A DNA stretch of 64,000 nt from assembly GCF_021646685.1 (NCBI RefSeq), contig NZ_JAKJHW010000006.1, positions 210,446-274,445 on the forward strand, read 5' to 3'. The translations under genes and the position numbers were made by a program. Source of the DNA: Pseudalkalibacillus salsuginis. GTDB lineage: Bacteria; Bacillota; Bacilli; Bacillales; Fictibacillaceae. Shown piece after piece: positions 41,898 to 49,894 of this stretch. Positions within the stretch are counted from its first letter, which is position 1. Every line of letters begins with the position of its first letter. The notes under the pieces are model-generated. The model saw only the letters and a list, made by a program, of their open reading frames with translations. It made no database searches and was not told the origin of the DNA.

Positions 41898-42446
41898 ATG
41901 AAGGAAGTATTGATTGTCATTGATGTACAGCAAGCAGTTATGGAGCATGCATATGAAAAAGAAACGATCATCAACCGGATCTCTATGCTGATCCGCAAAG
42001 CACGTTTGAACGGAGTGCCTGTAATCTATGTACAGCATGAAGATTCTGCAGGACCACTTAAACGCGGGGAAACTGGTTGGCAGTTAGATGCCTTATTGGA
42101 AAAGCCGCAGGAAACAGACCATGTGATTTATAAAACGAAACCCAATTCGTTCGCTGGCACTAGCCTGAAAACTGTCCTCGAGGAGCTGGGAGCGGAGCAT
42201 CTATTCATATGCGGGGCTCAGACGGATTACTGTGTCGATTCCACATGCCGTGGGGCTTTTGATGCTGATTATGATGTCACATTAATCAAGGACGCTCATA
42301 CGACCATGGACAACGACCATTTTAAAGCAGTCCAGATCATCGATCATACCAATATTACCCTCTCCAACTTCTGGAGTTCCAACGCATCCATCATACTGCA
42401 AACCGCTTCGGAAGTACCCTGGATGAAAGAAATAATAGAAAAATAA
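41898..42446 (+). CDS. Cysteine hydrolase of the isochorismatase family
   Basis: A 182-residue alpha/beta hydrolase with VLIVIDVQQAVMEHAY (catalytic Asp near residue 9), IYKTKPNSFAGT (catalytic Lys region) and GAQTDYCVDSTCRGA (nucleophile Cys near 112). Relatives hydrolyse amides such as nicotinamide or isochorismate-like ethers; the substrate is unknown. ATG follows AGGAGGTATTTAGAAT. A CCCCGTAAGG hairpin stands behind it. Confidence 0.88.
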   Translation: MKEVLIVIDVQQAVMEHAYEKETIINRISMLIRKARLNGVPVIYVQHEDSAGPLKRGETGWQLDALLEKPQETDHVIYKTKPNSFAGTSLKTVLEELGAEHLFICGAQTDYCVDSTCRGAFDADYDVTLIKDAHTTMDNDHFKAVQIIDHTNITLSNFWSSNASIILQTASEVPWMKEIIEK

Positions 42447-42522
42447 AAAACGATAAAAACCCCGTAAGGTTTTCTCGATTTTTACGTTATATAGGTAAGG
42501 AGGAAAAAAGGAGGGTCAAAAA

Positions 42523-43448
42523 GTGATAACTGAATCGCTGTGCACAATTGTCAAAGACACCCGGTCACTACATAACTATTTTGAAAAAGAAATCGAACCC
42601 TTCAGGAAAGATCTATGGAACTATTGCCGCTATGTAACCTGCTCTCCATGGGAAGGTGAAGATCTTTTTCAAGAAACGCTCTTGAAGGCATTTGCCATGC
42701 TTCCCCAAATATGGCAGCCGCTCAATATCTCTTCCGTATTGCAACCAATCACTGGATCGATGAATGCCGTAAAAGAAAGGTAAGGGTAGAGGATGAAGGA
42801 CCGATTCTCGAAATGGATCCTCAATCCATCAATGCATTCGATATTCGGGAAGCATTGGAAGTATTAGTGCAGCATCTTACCCCAAAGCAAGTTACAGCAA
42901 TCTTGTTGATGGATGTATTTCAATTCAAAGCGACAGAGATTGCGAATATGGTTCACTCGACAGAAGGAGCGGTCTATGGGATTGTGCACCGTGCCCGTAA
43001 GACGCTTCAGAAGGTTGATTCATTTGAAAAAAAGCATTCCACCTGTGAGAAATCCCAGGACCATACCGAAGTTGTCGATGCTTATCTGGAGGCATTCAAT
43101 AAGAGGGATGTAGAGCAAATACTTCGACTGACAAGTGATACGATCCATATGGAAGTCTCCCCTGGATTCCAGGAGTTTTCCAAAGGCGATGTCGAAAAGG
43201 GTTCCTTGCGGGCAGGAATCATGGGAAAGAAGGCTTACAGAGAAAACCTATGGGGCAAGGAAGTCATCATTGTGGAAGCGGAAACCGAAGATGGCATGCA
43301 GCTGCATGATGTGCAATATCAAGAAGTATCACAGGGTAAAATCGTACGCCATAAGAGTTTTTTCTTCTGCAAAGAATTGCTGACGACGATCGCAGATACG
43401 CTAGACATTCGACTGCAAAAATTGAAACCACCGATAAACTGGGAATAA
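42523..43448 (+). pseudogene. ECF-type sigma factor with SnoaL-like C-terminus, frameshifted
   Basis: The first frame (GTG 42523, AAGGAGGGTC site) encodes region 2 (WEGEDLFQETLLKAFAMLPQ). The next frame from about 42711 continues QYLFRIATNHWIDECRKRKV, then region 4 (LTPKQVTAILLMDVFQFKAT) and a SnoaL-like domain (VVDAYLEAFNKRDVEQILRL) to 43448. The frames join near 42720-42735. The whole resembles ECF sigma factors with a fused C-terminal SnoaL domain that often act without an anti-sigma. The frameshift would abolish function if it is real. Confidence 0.78.
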
Positions 43449-43468
43449 GCATTAGGAGGCTATGAAAA

Positions 43469-43837
43469 ATGAAAATCACAAAAAGCCCGATTAATCGGGT
43501 CGGATCAACTTTCGTTCATGTAAAGGATCTACAGAAGACTGCTGAGTGGTATGCTGAGCTGCTAGGAAAAGAAAAACCACAGGTTGATCCGAAGAGCCCT
43601 GTACACTATGTCGATTTAGGGAATGGCGGGTTTCTACTTGATGATGATCGTAACAACAAACCAGGTACTGAAGCGAACCTCATGCTTCATACTGATGATA
43701 TCGATGGAGCTTACGCTTTTGTAAAAGAAAAGGGAGGAACGATAGTCCGGGAGATTGAAAGACACCCTGACGTTTCCTTTTTCAATTTCAAGGATCCAGA
43801 TGGGAATGTACTGATGATCTGTGAAGAACACAAATAA
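43469..43837 (+). CDS. VOC-superfamily (glyoxalase/bleomycin-resistance) protein
   Basis: A 122-residue two-module VOC protein: VGSTFVHVKDLQKTAEWYAE at the N-terminus and FFNFKDPDGNVLMICEEH at the C-terminus, with metal-ligand-type His and Glu. AGGAGGC precedes the ATG, 20 nt after the sigma gene; the pairing suggests it was a target or partner of that sigma factor. Substrate unknown. Confidence 0.87.
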   Translation: MKITKSPINRVGSTFVHVKDLQKTAEWYAELLGKEKPQVDPKSPVHYVDLGNGGFLLDDDRNNKPGTEANLMLHTDDIDGAYAFVKEKGGTIVREIERHPDVSFFNFKDPDGNVLMICEEHK

Positions 43838-43873
43838 GGAATTTAAGGGTGACACATCAGAGGAATAATCATT

Positions 43874-43905
43874 AAGGGAATTGTTACCTCGGCAATTCCC
43901 TTTTT
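43874..43905 (+). terminator. Intrinsic terminator
   Basis: AAGGGAATTG pairs perfectly with CAATTCCCTT, then T. Confidence 0.9.
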
Positions 43906-43925
43906 CTTTTAAATTGTGATAGTAT

Positions 43926-44372
43926 TTGAAAAGAACATACATAGAAAGCAGGGATGATGAAATTAACAAGAAGTTGATCCTGATTTTTGCAGGGGCATTC
44001 GTCTCAGGTATAGTCCTTATTGTACTGACCTCTTATATAATCGTTACACCAGAAGAAACAGCCGAAAATTTCATAGAGGATCTTGAAGCGGGTAAGATCA
44101 ATGATGAATCCGGTCGAGACCAAAAGTCGGAGTTGGAGGAATTCATCCAGTTCGGGGAGAGGAATGACCTGGAAAATACACGAATGGTTATTAATTCTGC
44201 AGAGAACATTGACCAGGCTTATGAGGTCACTGCACAATTCCAAGCCTATGAATACAAGGATGAAGATTCGGAAGTCATTGAATCTTATGATGGGAGCCTA
44301 GTGATAAGAATGAAAAAAGTCGGCTTCCGCGAATGGGATATCATTGACGTTAAAATCAATCCGTACAAATAA
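43926..44372 (+). CDS. Membrane-anchored hypothetical protein
   Basis: A 148-residue protein with a short cytoplasmic head, one membrane helix (about residues 17-39, LILIFAGAFVSGIVLIVLTS) and an acidic extracytoplasmic domain (about 45-148). The TTG start at 43926 has no clear ribosome site, so the true start is uncertain. It is 19 nt before the acetyltransferase gene. Not recognised; the fold could be a small NTF2-like domain, but this is a guess. Confidence 0.6.
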   Translation: MKRTYIESRDDEINKKLILIFAGAFVSGIVLIVLTSYIIVTPEETAENFIEDLEAGKINDESGRDQKSELEEFIQFGERNDLENTRMVINSAENIDQAYEVTAQFQAYEYKDEDSEVIESYDGSLVIRMKKVGFREWDIIDVKINPYK

Positions 44373-44391
44373 AGACTAGGGGGAGTCATGG

Positions 44392-44931
44392 ATGTTCATT
44401 TATCCTATCGATGAAGTCCTATCTTTAAAACTATTAGAAAAAAGGGATATTCCTGAATTATTCGCTCTCGTCGACCGATCTCGAGATTACTTAAGAGAAT
44501 GGTTGCCGTGGGTAGATGGAATGAAGAAAGAAGAAGATTATGAACCTGTCATTGACATGTGGCTGAAACAATTCGCTGAGGATAATGGGTTCCAGGTTGG
44601 AATCATGTACGAAGGGGAGCTTGTCGGAATGATCGGTTATCATCTGATCGATCATGCCAACTTAAAAACATCCATTGGATATTGGCTGGCAGAAGATCAT
44701 CAAGGAAAAGGCATCATGTCAAAAGCGACTAGAGCACTTGTCGATCATGCATTCAACACCTTACATCTCAACCGTATCGAGATCCAATGCGGAATGAAGA
44801 ATGTAAAAAGCCGGGCAATTCCAGAGCGATTGGGATTTGTAAAAGAAGGTGTACTGCGAGATGCAGAATACATATACGATCATTTCCATGACTGTGTGCT
44901 TTACAGCATGCTGAAAAAAGAGTATGAATAA
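44392..44931 (+). CDS. Ribosomal-protein-serine-type GNAT acetyltransferase, YdaF-like
   Basis: A 179-residue RimL-type GNAT protein: REWLPWVDGMKKEEDYEPVI, then IGYWLAEDHQGKGIMSKATR (acetyl-CoA loop, about 103-122), RIEIQCGMKNVKSRAIPERL and GFVKEGVLRDAEYIYDHFHD. The motif set matches B. subtilis YdaF. GACTAGGGGGAGTC precedes the ATG. Protein N-terminal acetylation is the family role; the target is unknown. Confidence 0.88.
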   Translation: MFIYPIDEVLSLKLLEKRDIPELFALVDRSRDYLREWLPWVDGMKKEEDYEPVIDMWLKQFAEDNGFQVGIMYEGELVGMIGYHLIDHANLKTSIGYWLAEDHQGKGIMSKATRALVDHAFNTLHLNRIEIQCGMKNVKSRAIPERLGFVKEGVLRDAEYIYDHFHDCVLYSMLKKEYE

Positions 44932-44936
44932 ACATG

Positions 44937-44975
44937 AAAAGGCTGCCCCATAAGTGACAGATGGGGCAGCCTTTT
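44937..44975 (+). terminator. Intrinsic terminator
   Basis: AAAAGGCTGCCCCAT pairs perfectly with ATGGGGCAGCCTTTT. Confidence 0.92.
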
Positions 44976-44982
44976 CCTTATT

Positions 44983-45109
44983 AGGCTTTGTTAAATAGTA
45001 ATGTTGATTTTTTCATGTTTTCTAAAGTGATATTCGCAACACTCCAGCGGGAAAAGCGAGCCAAGCGAGAGCGACTTTCGTGGCTAAACAGAGCGATTCC
45101 GCTTTTCTT
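44983..45109. repeat. Dispersed element fragment (GGCTTTGTTA end plus hairpin-element-like tail)
   Basis: GGCTTTGTTAAATAGTAATG at 44983 matches the ends at 61723 and, weaker, 14275. The tail TTTCGTGGCTAAACAGAGCG at about 45077-45096, then CTTTTCTT, resembles the right arm of the long-hairpin element. It directly adjoins the 3' end of the ycgQ-like gene and may terminate it. Confidence 0.5.
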
Positions 45110-46062
45110 TAGTTAAATATTCCAACATCCTGATAAACGTAAGGGGAATCAGGACTTTTGATTCTTTCGACATTTGTCACTTCAATCATCGGAATCGTAG
45201 AATCATTGTAATTCGTTTTCTTTATTGTACCTGTCACTTTCACCCATTGATCATCTTCTATTTTCTGAAGGTCGGTTCCTTTCGCCATGGTGCCGACTAC
45301 AGAAGTATCAGCTGAACAACAACTCATAAGATATCGTGCTACTACCAGCTCATCATTACCCATGTCGTTTTCACGATAGGCGAAGCCTTCAATTTCAATC
45401 GTCTTGCCCTGGAACTGATCAAGGAAAATACTCAAGGTATCAAGGAGATCGGAATATTTATCATCCGTCACGACCACTTTATCTTTGTTTTTATATTGAT
45501 CGGCAAGGTCTGCATAATACTCATCGTAATCATAGACTCCATCATCTGCCGTTTGGCTATTGGAAGAATCAGAAACTTCCTCCTCCAAATCTTCCATATA
45601 TCCCTCAGGGTCTTCTAGAAACTCATCTGCATTAGGTGTGGAACTTTTGGAACTTTCAGAGTCTGCCTGCTGGGCAGGTCGATCTTTCTGCATTACGCTG
45701 CCATTGAGGGAGACCCCCTTTTTCTGCGCCATCGAACTATCCAGAATCTTTTCAGGAAAAACAAATCCCGTCAGCAGAGGCAAAATGAAAAGGGAATATA
45801 CAAAGAACCGTATGAATGGATGCTTTGTTTCCTGATGATCATGTCCACAAAGACAATGCTCTTCTGAGTCCTCAGAGCGAAACAATTGGATGATCCCAAG
45901 TATGAAGAATGTCCCCGTAGCAAAATACATGAACTTCATCATCTGTGGCGCAATATAATATTGGATTTGCCCGGTATAGATAAGGGCACTCATCAAGAAT
46001 GCAAATCCAAATAGAATGATAGATCGCAGATTGATATAGAATTGATTATTCAAGGTATCCAC
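45109..46062 (-). CDS. YcgQ-like TIGR03943 family membrane protein
   Basis: A 317-residue protein with four hydrophobic segments in the first 110 residues, a Cys/His-rich loop (EHCLCGHDHQETKH, about 68-81), a long acidic linker rich in Asp, Ser and Tyr, and a C-terminal domain with the Cys pair in YLMSCCSADTSVVG (near 250). It is the partner of the DUF318-type permease encoded upstream with a 2-nt gap. The CxC-His segment and the Zur box before the operon suggest zinc handling. Biochemical function is unestablished. Confidence 0.82.
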   Translation of the reverse strand: MDTLNNQFYINLRSIILFGFAFLMSALIYTGQIQYYIAPQMMKFMYFATGTFFILGIIQLFRSEDSEEHCLCGHDHQETKHPFIRFFVYSLFILPLLTGFVFPEKILDSSMAQKKGVSLNGSVMQKDRPAQQADSESSKSSTPNADEFLEDPEGYMEDLEEEVSDSSNSQTADDGVYDYDEYYADLADQYKNKDKVVVTDDKYSDLLDTLSIFLDQFQGKTIEIEGFAYRENDMGNDELVVARYLMSCCSADTSVVGTMAKGTDLQKIEDDQWVKVTGTIKKTNYNDSTIPMIEVTNVERIKSPDSPYVYQDVGIFN

Positions 46063-46064
46063 CT

Positions 46065-47063
46065 CTATAAGAATAATAGTTGAAACAAGAGGATCGCAAT
46101 AAACACAGTTACAGTAATGACTAACATAAGGGTAAGTACAAATTTCTTCTTAAAGTACGCAAGAAGCATCAAAGTGTTCTTGATATCAAGCATTGGCCCA
46201 TATACAAGAAAAGCCACAATAGAAGCCGTACTGAAAGTTGATTGGAACGAGACAGCTACAAATGCATCCGCTTCAGAACAGAGTGATACAAGGTATGCAA
46301 ATCCCATCATGATTAAGCTCGAAGACCACGTTTCTGTTCCGATCGAAGCGATGAACTCACGACTTACAAAAGCTTGGAACGAACTAGCCAGTAAAGCACC
46401 GAATAATAGATATTTACCTGTATCAAAGAATTCGTCAGACATATGGTACATCGTCATTTTCCATTTGGAGGGTTCGGTACCATGATTGTGGGCGTGTGTA
46501 TGAGTTTTGACTATTTTAAGCATATCTTTATTTTTAAAAATGGTATAGATGATTCCACCGATAACGATCGCTAAGATGAATCCCAAACCCATCCGCGCAT
46601 AAACCACTGTCATATCCGATCTGAACGCATAAAAGGTAGATAAGAAAACAACTGGGTTTAAAATCGGGGCTGCAACAAGGAAGACAACGCCAATATGCAA
46701 AGGCATCCCTTTCTTGATCAACCTTCTGACAACAGGGATGATGGCACATTCACACACCGGAAACAGTGCGGCCATCACTGTTGCAGGAACCAAAGCGATG
46801 TATCCTTTCTTCGGTGTGAATCGTTTGATTGTTTCCTCCGATACGAACGATTGGATGATTGCCGAAACGAATACGCCTAATAATAGGAAAGGGAACGCTT
46901 CTAATACAATACTTAAAAAAATCGTATTTAAATCTATCAGGCTACCTGGGATGTTCAGTGGGACAGCAGAACTCTTGATCTCTTCGATAAAAAGAAAACC
47001 GAAAAGGAAAAGAAAGAATAATAGAAAAATCATGATATTTTCCCGTGTAGATTGTTGGAACAT
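46065..47063 (-). CDS. YcgR-like DUF318/permease family membrane protein
   Basis: A 332-residue protein with about eight to ten helices. Family landmarks are FPVCECAIIPVVRRLIKKGM (Cys pair CEC, about 102-104), FLVAAPILNPVVFLSTFYAF and LVSLCSEADAFVAVSFQSTF. A His-rich stretch THTHAHNHG lies in the central cytoplasmic loop near residue 192. The family includes putative organo-metal or zinc permeases. It sits between the zinc-binding lipoprotein (22 nt upstream) and the YcgQ-like gene. The start could also be at 47033; neither has a strong site. Confidence 0.82.
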   Translation of the reverse strand: MFQQSTRENIMIFLLFFLFLFGFLFIEEIKSSAVPLNIPGSLIDLNTIFLSIVLEAFPFLLLGVFVSAIIQSFVSEETIKRFTPKKGYIALVPATVMAALFPVCECAIIPVVRRLIKKGMPLHIGVVFLVAAPILNPVVFLSTFYAFRSDMTVVYARMGLGFILAIVIGGIIYTIFKNKDMLKIVKTHTHAHNHGTEPSKWKMTMYHMSDEFFDTGKYLLFGALLASSFQAFVSREFIASIGTETWSSSLIMMGFAYLVSLCSEADAFVAVSFQSTFSTASIVAFLVYGPMLDIKNTLMLLAYFKKKFVLTLMLVITVTVFIAILLFQLLFL

Positions 47064-47085
47064 GAATCAGTCACATCACTTTATG

Positions 47086-48150
47086 TTAATAATTGTTCAA
47101 AGCCTTATCCAACGTTTCGATATTCCTTTTCATCAAAGAGAAATAATCTTCCTCATTTTCGATATCTTCTTCTGTAAGGACAGAAAGATTATGAAGGTAA
47201 AGGATGTCGAGATCCAATTGGTTCTTGATCGTTTTTGCAGGTTTCGTATTCACGTTCTGTTCAAATAGGATGTATTGGATATCGTGGGCTTTGGATTCTT
47301 CCATCAATTTTTTGATCTGTTTTTGTGTAGGCTCATTCGTAGGTGATAACCCCGAAACACTTAGTTGTTCAATTCCATAACGGCTTTCCCAGTAACCATA
47401 CGCAGCATGGGAAACAAGGATTTCCTTCTTCTCGGTTTGATTAATCGTTTTCTTGAATGACTGATCCAACTCAATGAGATCTGCCTTCAACTCTTCAAAG
47501 TTATCCTCGAATTCGTCTTTTGCCTCAGGTTTTACTTCAATAAGTTGGTTCTTGATGTTTTCTGCCAGTTTGACAGCTAATACTGGATCGAGCCAGACGT
47601 GATGATCGACATCCCCATGTTTATGATTTTCCCCAGAATGCTCTTCACCTTCTGGATGTTCGCCTTCTGAATCACCGTGTCCATGGTCTGAATGATCTTC
47701 ATTCTCATCATGGTTTTCATGATCGGCTTCATCCTGGTGATCGCCTTCGTGTTCATTTTCATGGTCATGTTCTTCATCGGTGAAAGCTTGAAGGTCTATC
47801 CCTTTGGTTGCTTCAACGATTTTGACATCATCATTTTTCAATGTCTTGACTGCTGAATCAGCAAAACCTTCCAACCCAGCTCCATTATAGATAAAAATGT
47901 CACTTTTAGCTAGGGTAATCATCATTTTTGGTGTGGGTTCATATGTATGGGCATCCACACCTGGAGGCAACACACTCTCAACGTCAACATGTTTTCCTCC
48001 AATCCGTTCTGTAAAATCCTTTAATGGAAATAATGTAGTCATCACTTTCACTTGGTCGGAACTGGAACCTTCTTTTGAAGTCTGAGTATCCTGACCACAT
48101 GCAGATAATATGGTAAGAACAGCAAGTAATACTGTAAAGATTTTTTTCAT
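47086..48150 (-). CDS. znuA: Zinc ABC transporter-type substrate-binding lipoprotein (ZnuA/AdcA-like)
   Basis: Captures zinc outside the cell. The 354-residue protein has a lipoprotein signal with lipobox LSAC (Cys 18), FPLKDFTERIGGKHVDVESV with a following His ligand, a long His/Asp/Glu-rich linker (about residues 125-190) and DVDHHVWLDP, then LVSHAAYGYWESRYG. This is the cluster A-I zinc-binding fold. GGGAGG lies 9 nt before ATG 48150; 21 more codons upstream are not used. Two Zur-type sites precede it. No ZnuB or ZnuC gene is adjacent; YcgR/YcgQ follow instead. Confidence 0.92.
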   Translation of the reverse strand: MKKIFTVLLAVLTILSACGQDTQTSKEGSSSDQVKVMTTLFPLKDFTERIGGKHVDVESVLPPGVDAHTYEPTPKMMITLAKSDIFIYNGAGLEGFADSAVKTLKNDDVKIVEATKGIDLQAFTDEEHDHENEHEGDHQDEADHENHDENEDHSDHGHGDSEGEHPEGEEHSGENHKHGDVDHHVWLDPVLAVKLAENIKNQLIEVKPEAKDEFEDNFEELKADLIELDQSFKKTINQTEKKEILVSHAAYGYWESRYGIEQLSVSGLSPTNEPTQKQIKKLMEESKAHDIQYILFEQNVNTKPAKTIKNQLDLDILYLHNLSVLTEEDIENEEDYFSLMKRNIETLDKALNNY

Positions 48151-48190
48151 AATGACAACCTCCCGAATCTTTCTATACAAACAACAGTAT

Positions 48191-48234
48191 ATCGTAATGG
48201 TTACGATTTTCAAACTGGAATTATTACGATTATC
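48191..48234 (-). promoter_or_regulatory. Zur operator
   Basis: ATCGTAA-TGG-TTACGAT (48191-48207) is a perfect inverted repeat matching the Zur consensus, and a second related half-site TTATTACGATTAT lies at about 48220-48233. Zur with zinc would repress znuA-ycgR-ycgQ. Confidence 0.88.
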
Positions 48235-48322
48235 TAAAAAAATATTAAAATATAAATTTGACTGTTAATTCATATGATTTTAGGGAACAGGAACGATAAC
48301 AAGGATACGATGGAGGAGAACG

Positions 48323-48808
48323 ATGACTAAAACAGAGATCATCCAAAGAAATGTACGATTCAGTCAATGGGTACAAAGTCTTGAATCTTTGACCGATGAG
48401 GAATGGTTGAGTCCGGTCAAGCCTGGTAAATGGTCGATTGCAGAGATCATTACGCACCTTATTTACTGGGATCGGTACTTTTTAAAAGAAAGATATCCAA
48501 AGATAAAAGCTGGAGCACGGCTGCCAAGATCAATTGATGTCCACGTAATGAACCAAAAGGCTTCGTTATATGCAAAGAGCGGTGTACCCAAGAAGAAGAT
48601 CATCAAAGAATTTATAGAAACGAGAGACCTGTTGACCAAGGCCATAAATGCCCGTTCAGAGGAAGAATTGGACGCTACTTTCTATGATCGGGGGCACCCT
48701 GAAACGTTAAGAAAATGCCTGATCAAGTTTTGTGAGCATGATCGTCACCATAAACACCAGATAGAAGATTTCCTTCAAAAAGAACTGAAAGTAGAAGAGA
48801 TGAAATGA
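48323..48808 (+). CDS. DinB/YfiT-type putative metal-dependent protein
   Basis: A 161-residue four-helix DinB-fold protein. Metal-ligand His residues are in ITHLIYWDRYF (near 47) and CEHDRHHKHQIEDFL (near 139-145). The family includes bacillithiol-dependent transferases. GGAGGAGAACG precedes the ATG at 48323. It is divergent from the zinc operon, so it shares the promoter region with the Zur box. A strong terminator follows. Confidence 0.85.
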   Translation: MTKTEIIQRNVRFSQWVQSLESLTDEEWLSPVKPGKWSIAEIITHLIYWDRYFLKERYPKIKAGARLPRSIDVHVMNQKASLYAKSGVPKKKIIKEFIETRDLLTKAINARSEEELDATFYDRGHPETLRKCLIKFCEHDRHHKHQIEDFLQKELKVEEMK

Positions 48809-48810
48809 CG

Positions 48811-48841
48811 AAACTCCGGCTGATCGTTAGCTGGAGTTTTT
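48811..48841 (+). terminator. Intrinsic terminator of the DinB-like gene
   Basis: AAACTCCGGCT pairs with AGCTGGAGTTT (one mismatch pair), then T. Confidence 0.85.
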
Positions 48842-48856
48842 ATCGAGAAGCTAGGT

Positions 48857-48886
48857 TTGACAAGCAATGATTTGGTTTGGCATAAT
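48857..48886 (+). promoter_or_regulatory. Promoter of the guanidine riboswitch transcript
   Basis: TTGACA (48857-48862), an 18-nt spacer and CATAAT (48881-48886). Transcription would start near 48893. Confidence 0.65.
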
Positions 48887-48911
48887 ATAGTGAATTTCAT
48901 AGAATCATTGG

Positions 48912-49027
48912 TTTCTAGGGTTCCGCATGTGTATGGCCTGGTCCGAGAGAAACCGCACAATTGATTTGTGTACACGGAGGGAGAAAAGCCCGGGAGGATA
49001 TCATTACGATATTTTCCCGGTTTTTTT
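48912..49027 (+). ncRNA. Guanidine-I (ykkC) riboswitch
   Basis: The conserved ykkC blocks are all present in order: GTTTCTAGGGTTCCGC, GGCCTGGTCCGAGAGAAACC, ACACGGAGGGAGAAAAGCCC and GGGAG. The 3' part overlaps a terminator stem (48990-49027), giving transcription control by guanidinium. The downstream gene encodes a Gdx-type guanidinium exporter, the classic partner. A hairpin element now separates them. Call based on consensus recognition. Confidence 0.93.
48990..49027 (+). terminator. Riboswitch-controlled terminator
   Basis: CCGGGA (48990-48995) and TCCCGG (49015-49020) pair, with inner GATATC/GATAT complementarity, and end in seven T. Confidence 0.85.
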
Positions 49028-49031
49028 ATCC

Positions 49032-49205
49032 AATATCTAGCCCCAACGCCAAACCATTTGGCTCACTTCAGTCCTCCTGTGGCGGTCGGCACATTGATTT
49101 AGATCGAAGTGTCTACCCACTCAGAACCGAATTTTGTTTGGTTCAAGCCTCCTCGTTGGACTTCAAGTGACCTTTGTGGTTGATTAGGGCGTTTACGCTT
49201 TTCTT
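49032..49205 (+). repeat. Long-hairpin element, copy E (long form, diverged)
   Basis: Runs from ATATCTAGCCCCAACGCCA to GGGCGTTTACGCTTTTCTTA with the loop cassette (GGCACATTGATTTAGATCG to TTTGGTTCAAG). More substitutions than the other copies (GACTTCAAGTGACCTTTGTG). It lies wholly between the riboswitch terminator and the exporter ribosome site. Confidence 0.85.
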
Positions 49206-49224
49206 ATAGTAGGAGGGATGAGCA

Positions 49225-49542
49225 ATGGCGTGGATTTATCTTTTTATCGCAGGTATTTTTGAAGTGGTTTGGGCGACAGGACTGAAATATACAGAAGGAT
49301 TCAGCCGTCTGGTTCCTTCCATCATTACAGTCGTCGGGATGGTTATAAGTTTTTATTTTTTATCAATTGCGATCAAAGTGTTGCCGATCGGGACTGCTTA
49401 TGCCGTCTGGACAGGCATCGGGGCTCTTGGAACTGTTTTCCTTGGGATATTACTGTTCAACGAACCGAAAGATTTTACAAGAATCCTCTTTTTAGGGATG
49501 ATTTTGGTCGGAATCATTGGCTTGAAGTTCACTTCCTCTTGA
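49225..49542 (+). CDS. gdx: Guanidinium exporter Gdx/SugE (SMR family)
   Basis: A 105-residue four-helix SMR transporter exporting guanidinium in exchange for protons. The essential Glu is E13 in GIFEVVWATGLKYTEGF, the Gdx-type first helix; WTGIGALGTVFLGILLFNEP is the third helix. AGGAGGGATGAGC places the ribosome site 6-7 nt before the ATG. The guanidine-I riboswitch upstream fits the role. Only one SMR subunit is present, as expected for a homodimeric Gdx. Confidence 0.95.
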   Translation: MAWIYLFIAGIFEVVWATGLKYTEGFSRLVPSIITVVGMVISFYFLSIAIKVLPIGTAYAVWTGIGALGTVFLGILLFNEPKDFTRILFLGMILVGIIGLKFTSS

Positions 49543-49573
49543 AAATAGCACCTACATCAATTGTATGGGACGT

Positions 49574-49690
49574 TTATCCCGACAACTCCGAAATTTTCTT
49601 TGCAATTCTGGAATTATCTCAACAACTAAGAAATTATCTCAACAACTACGGAATTATCCCGACAACTCTAAAATTATCTCGAAAAGTCCA
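49574..49690. repeat. Degenerate 20-nt periodic array (ATTATCYCRACAACT unit)
   Basis: ATTATCTC/ATTATCCC cores start at 49613, 49633, 49653 and 49673, exactly 20 nt apart, with an earlier diverged unit TTATCCCGACAACTCCGAAA at 49574. Between cores the sequence is mostly RACAACTNNGA. Confidence 0.8.
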
Positions 49691-49697
49691 AGGGAGT

Positions 49698-49735
49698 GAC
49701 CCTGAAGATTCAAAGTCTTTAGGGTCTCTCTTTTT
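49698..49735 (+). terminator. Intrinsic terminator after gdx and the 20-nt array
   Basis: GACCCTGAAGA pairs with TCTTTAGGGTC (one mismatch pair), followed by TCTCTTTTT. Confidence 0.75.
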
Positions 49736-49805
49736 AAGGATGCACGAGCGAGGAGGATTGCGGATCACCAGGATTGAAGTCAGCGCTAAGACTAATAAAT
49801 AGATA

Positions 49806-49878
49806 TTGAAGATTTCGACAATTCAATCTATAATTAATGAAAGTATTAATTTTCGGAACAATAAGTCCGAATATCGGA
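49806..49878 (+). promoter_or_regulatory. Promoter and operator of the IclR-pxp operon
   Basis: TTGAAG (49806-49811), exactly 17 nt, TATAAT (49829-49834). Downstream, TTCGGA (49852) and TCCGAA (49866) flank an 8-nt spacer, and TCCGA-ATA-TCGGA (49866-49878) is a further palindrome. The sites lie just after the start point and before the regulator gene, suggesting autoregulation by the IclR protein. Confidence 0.75.
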
Positions 49879-49894
49879 ATTTCGGGGTGTATAG

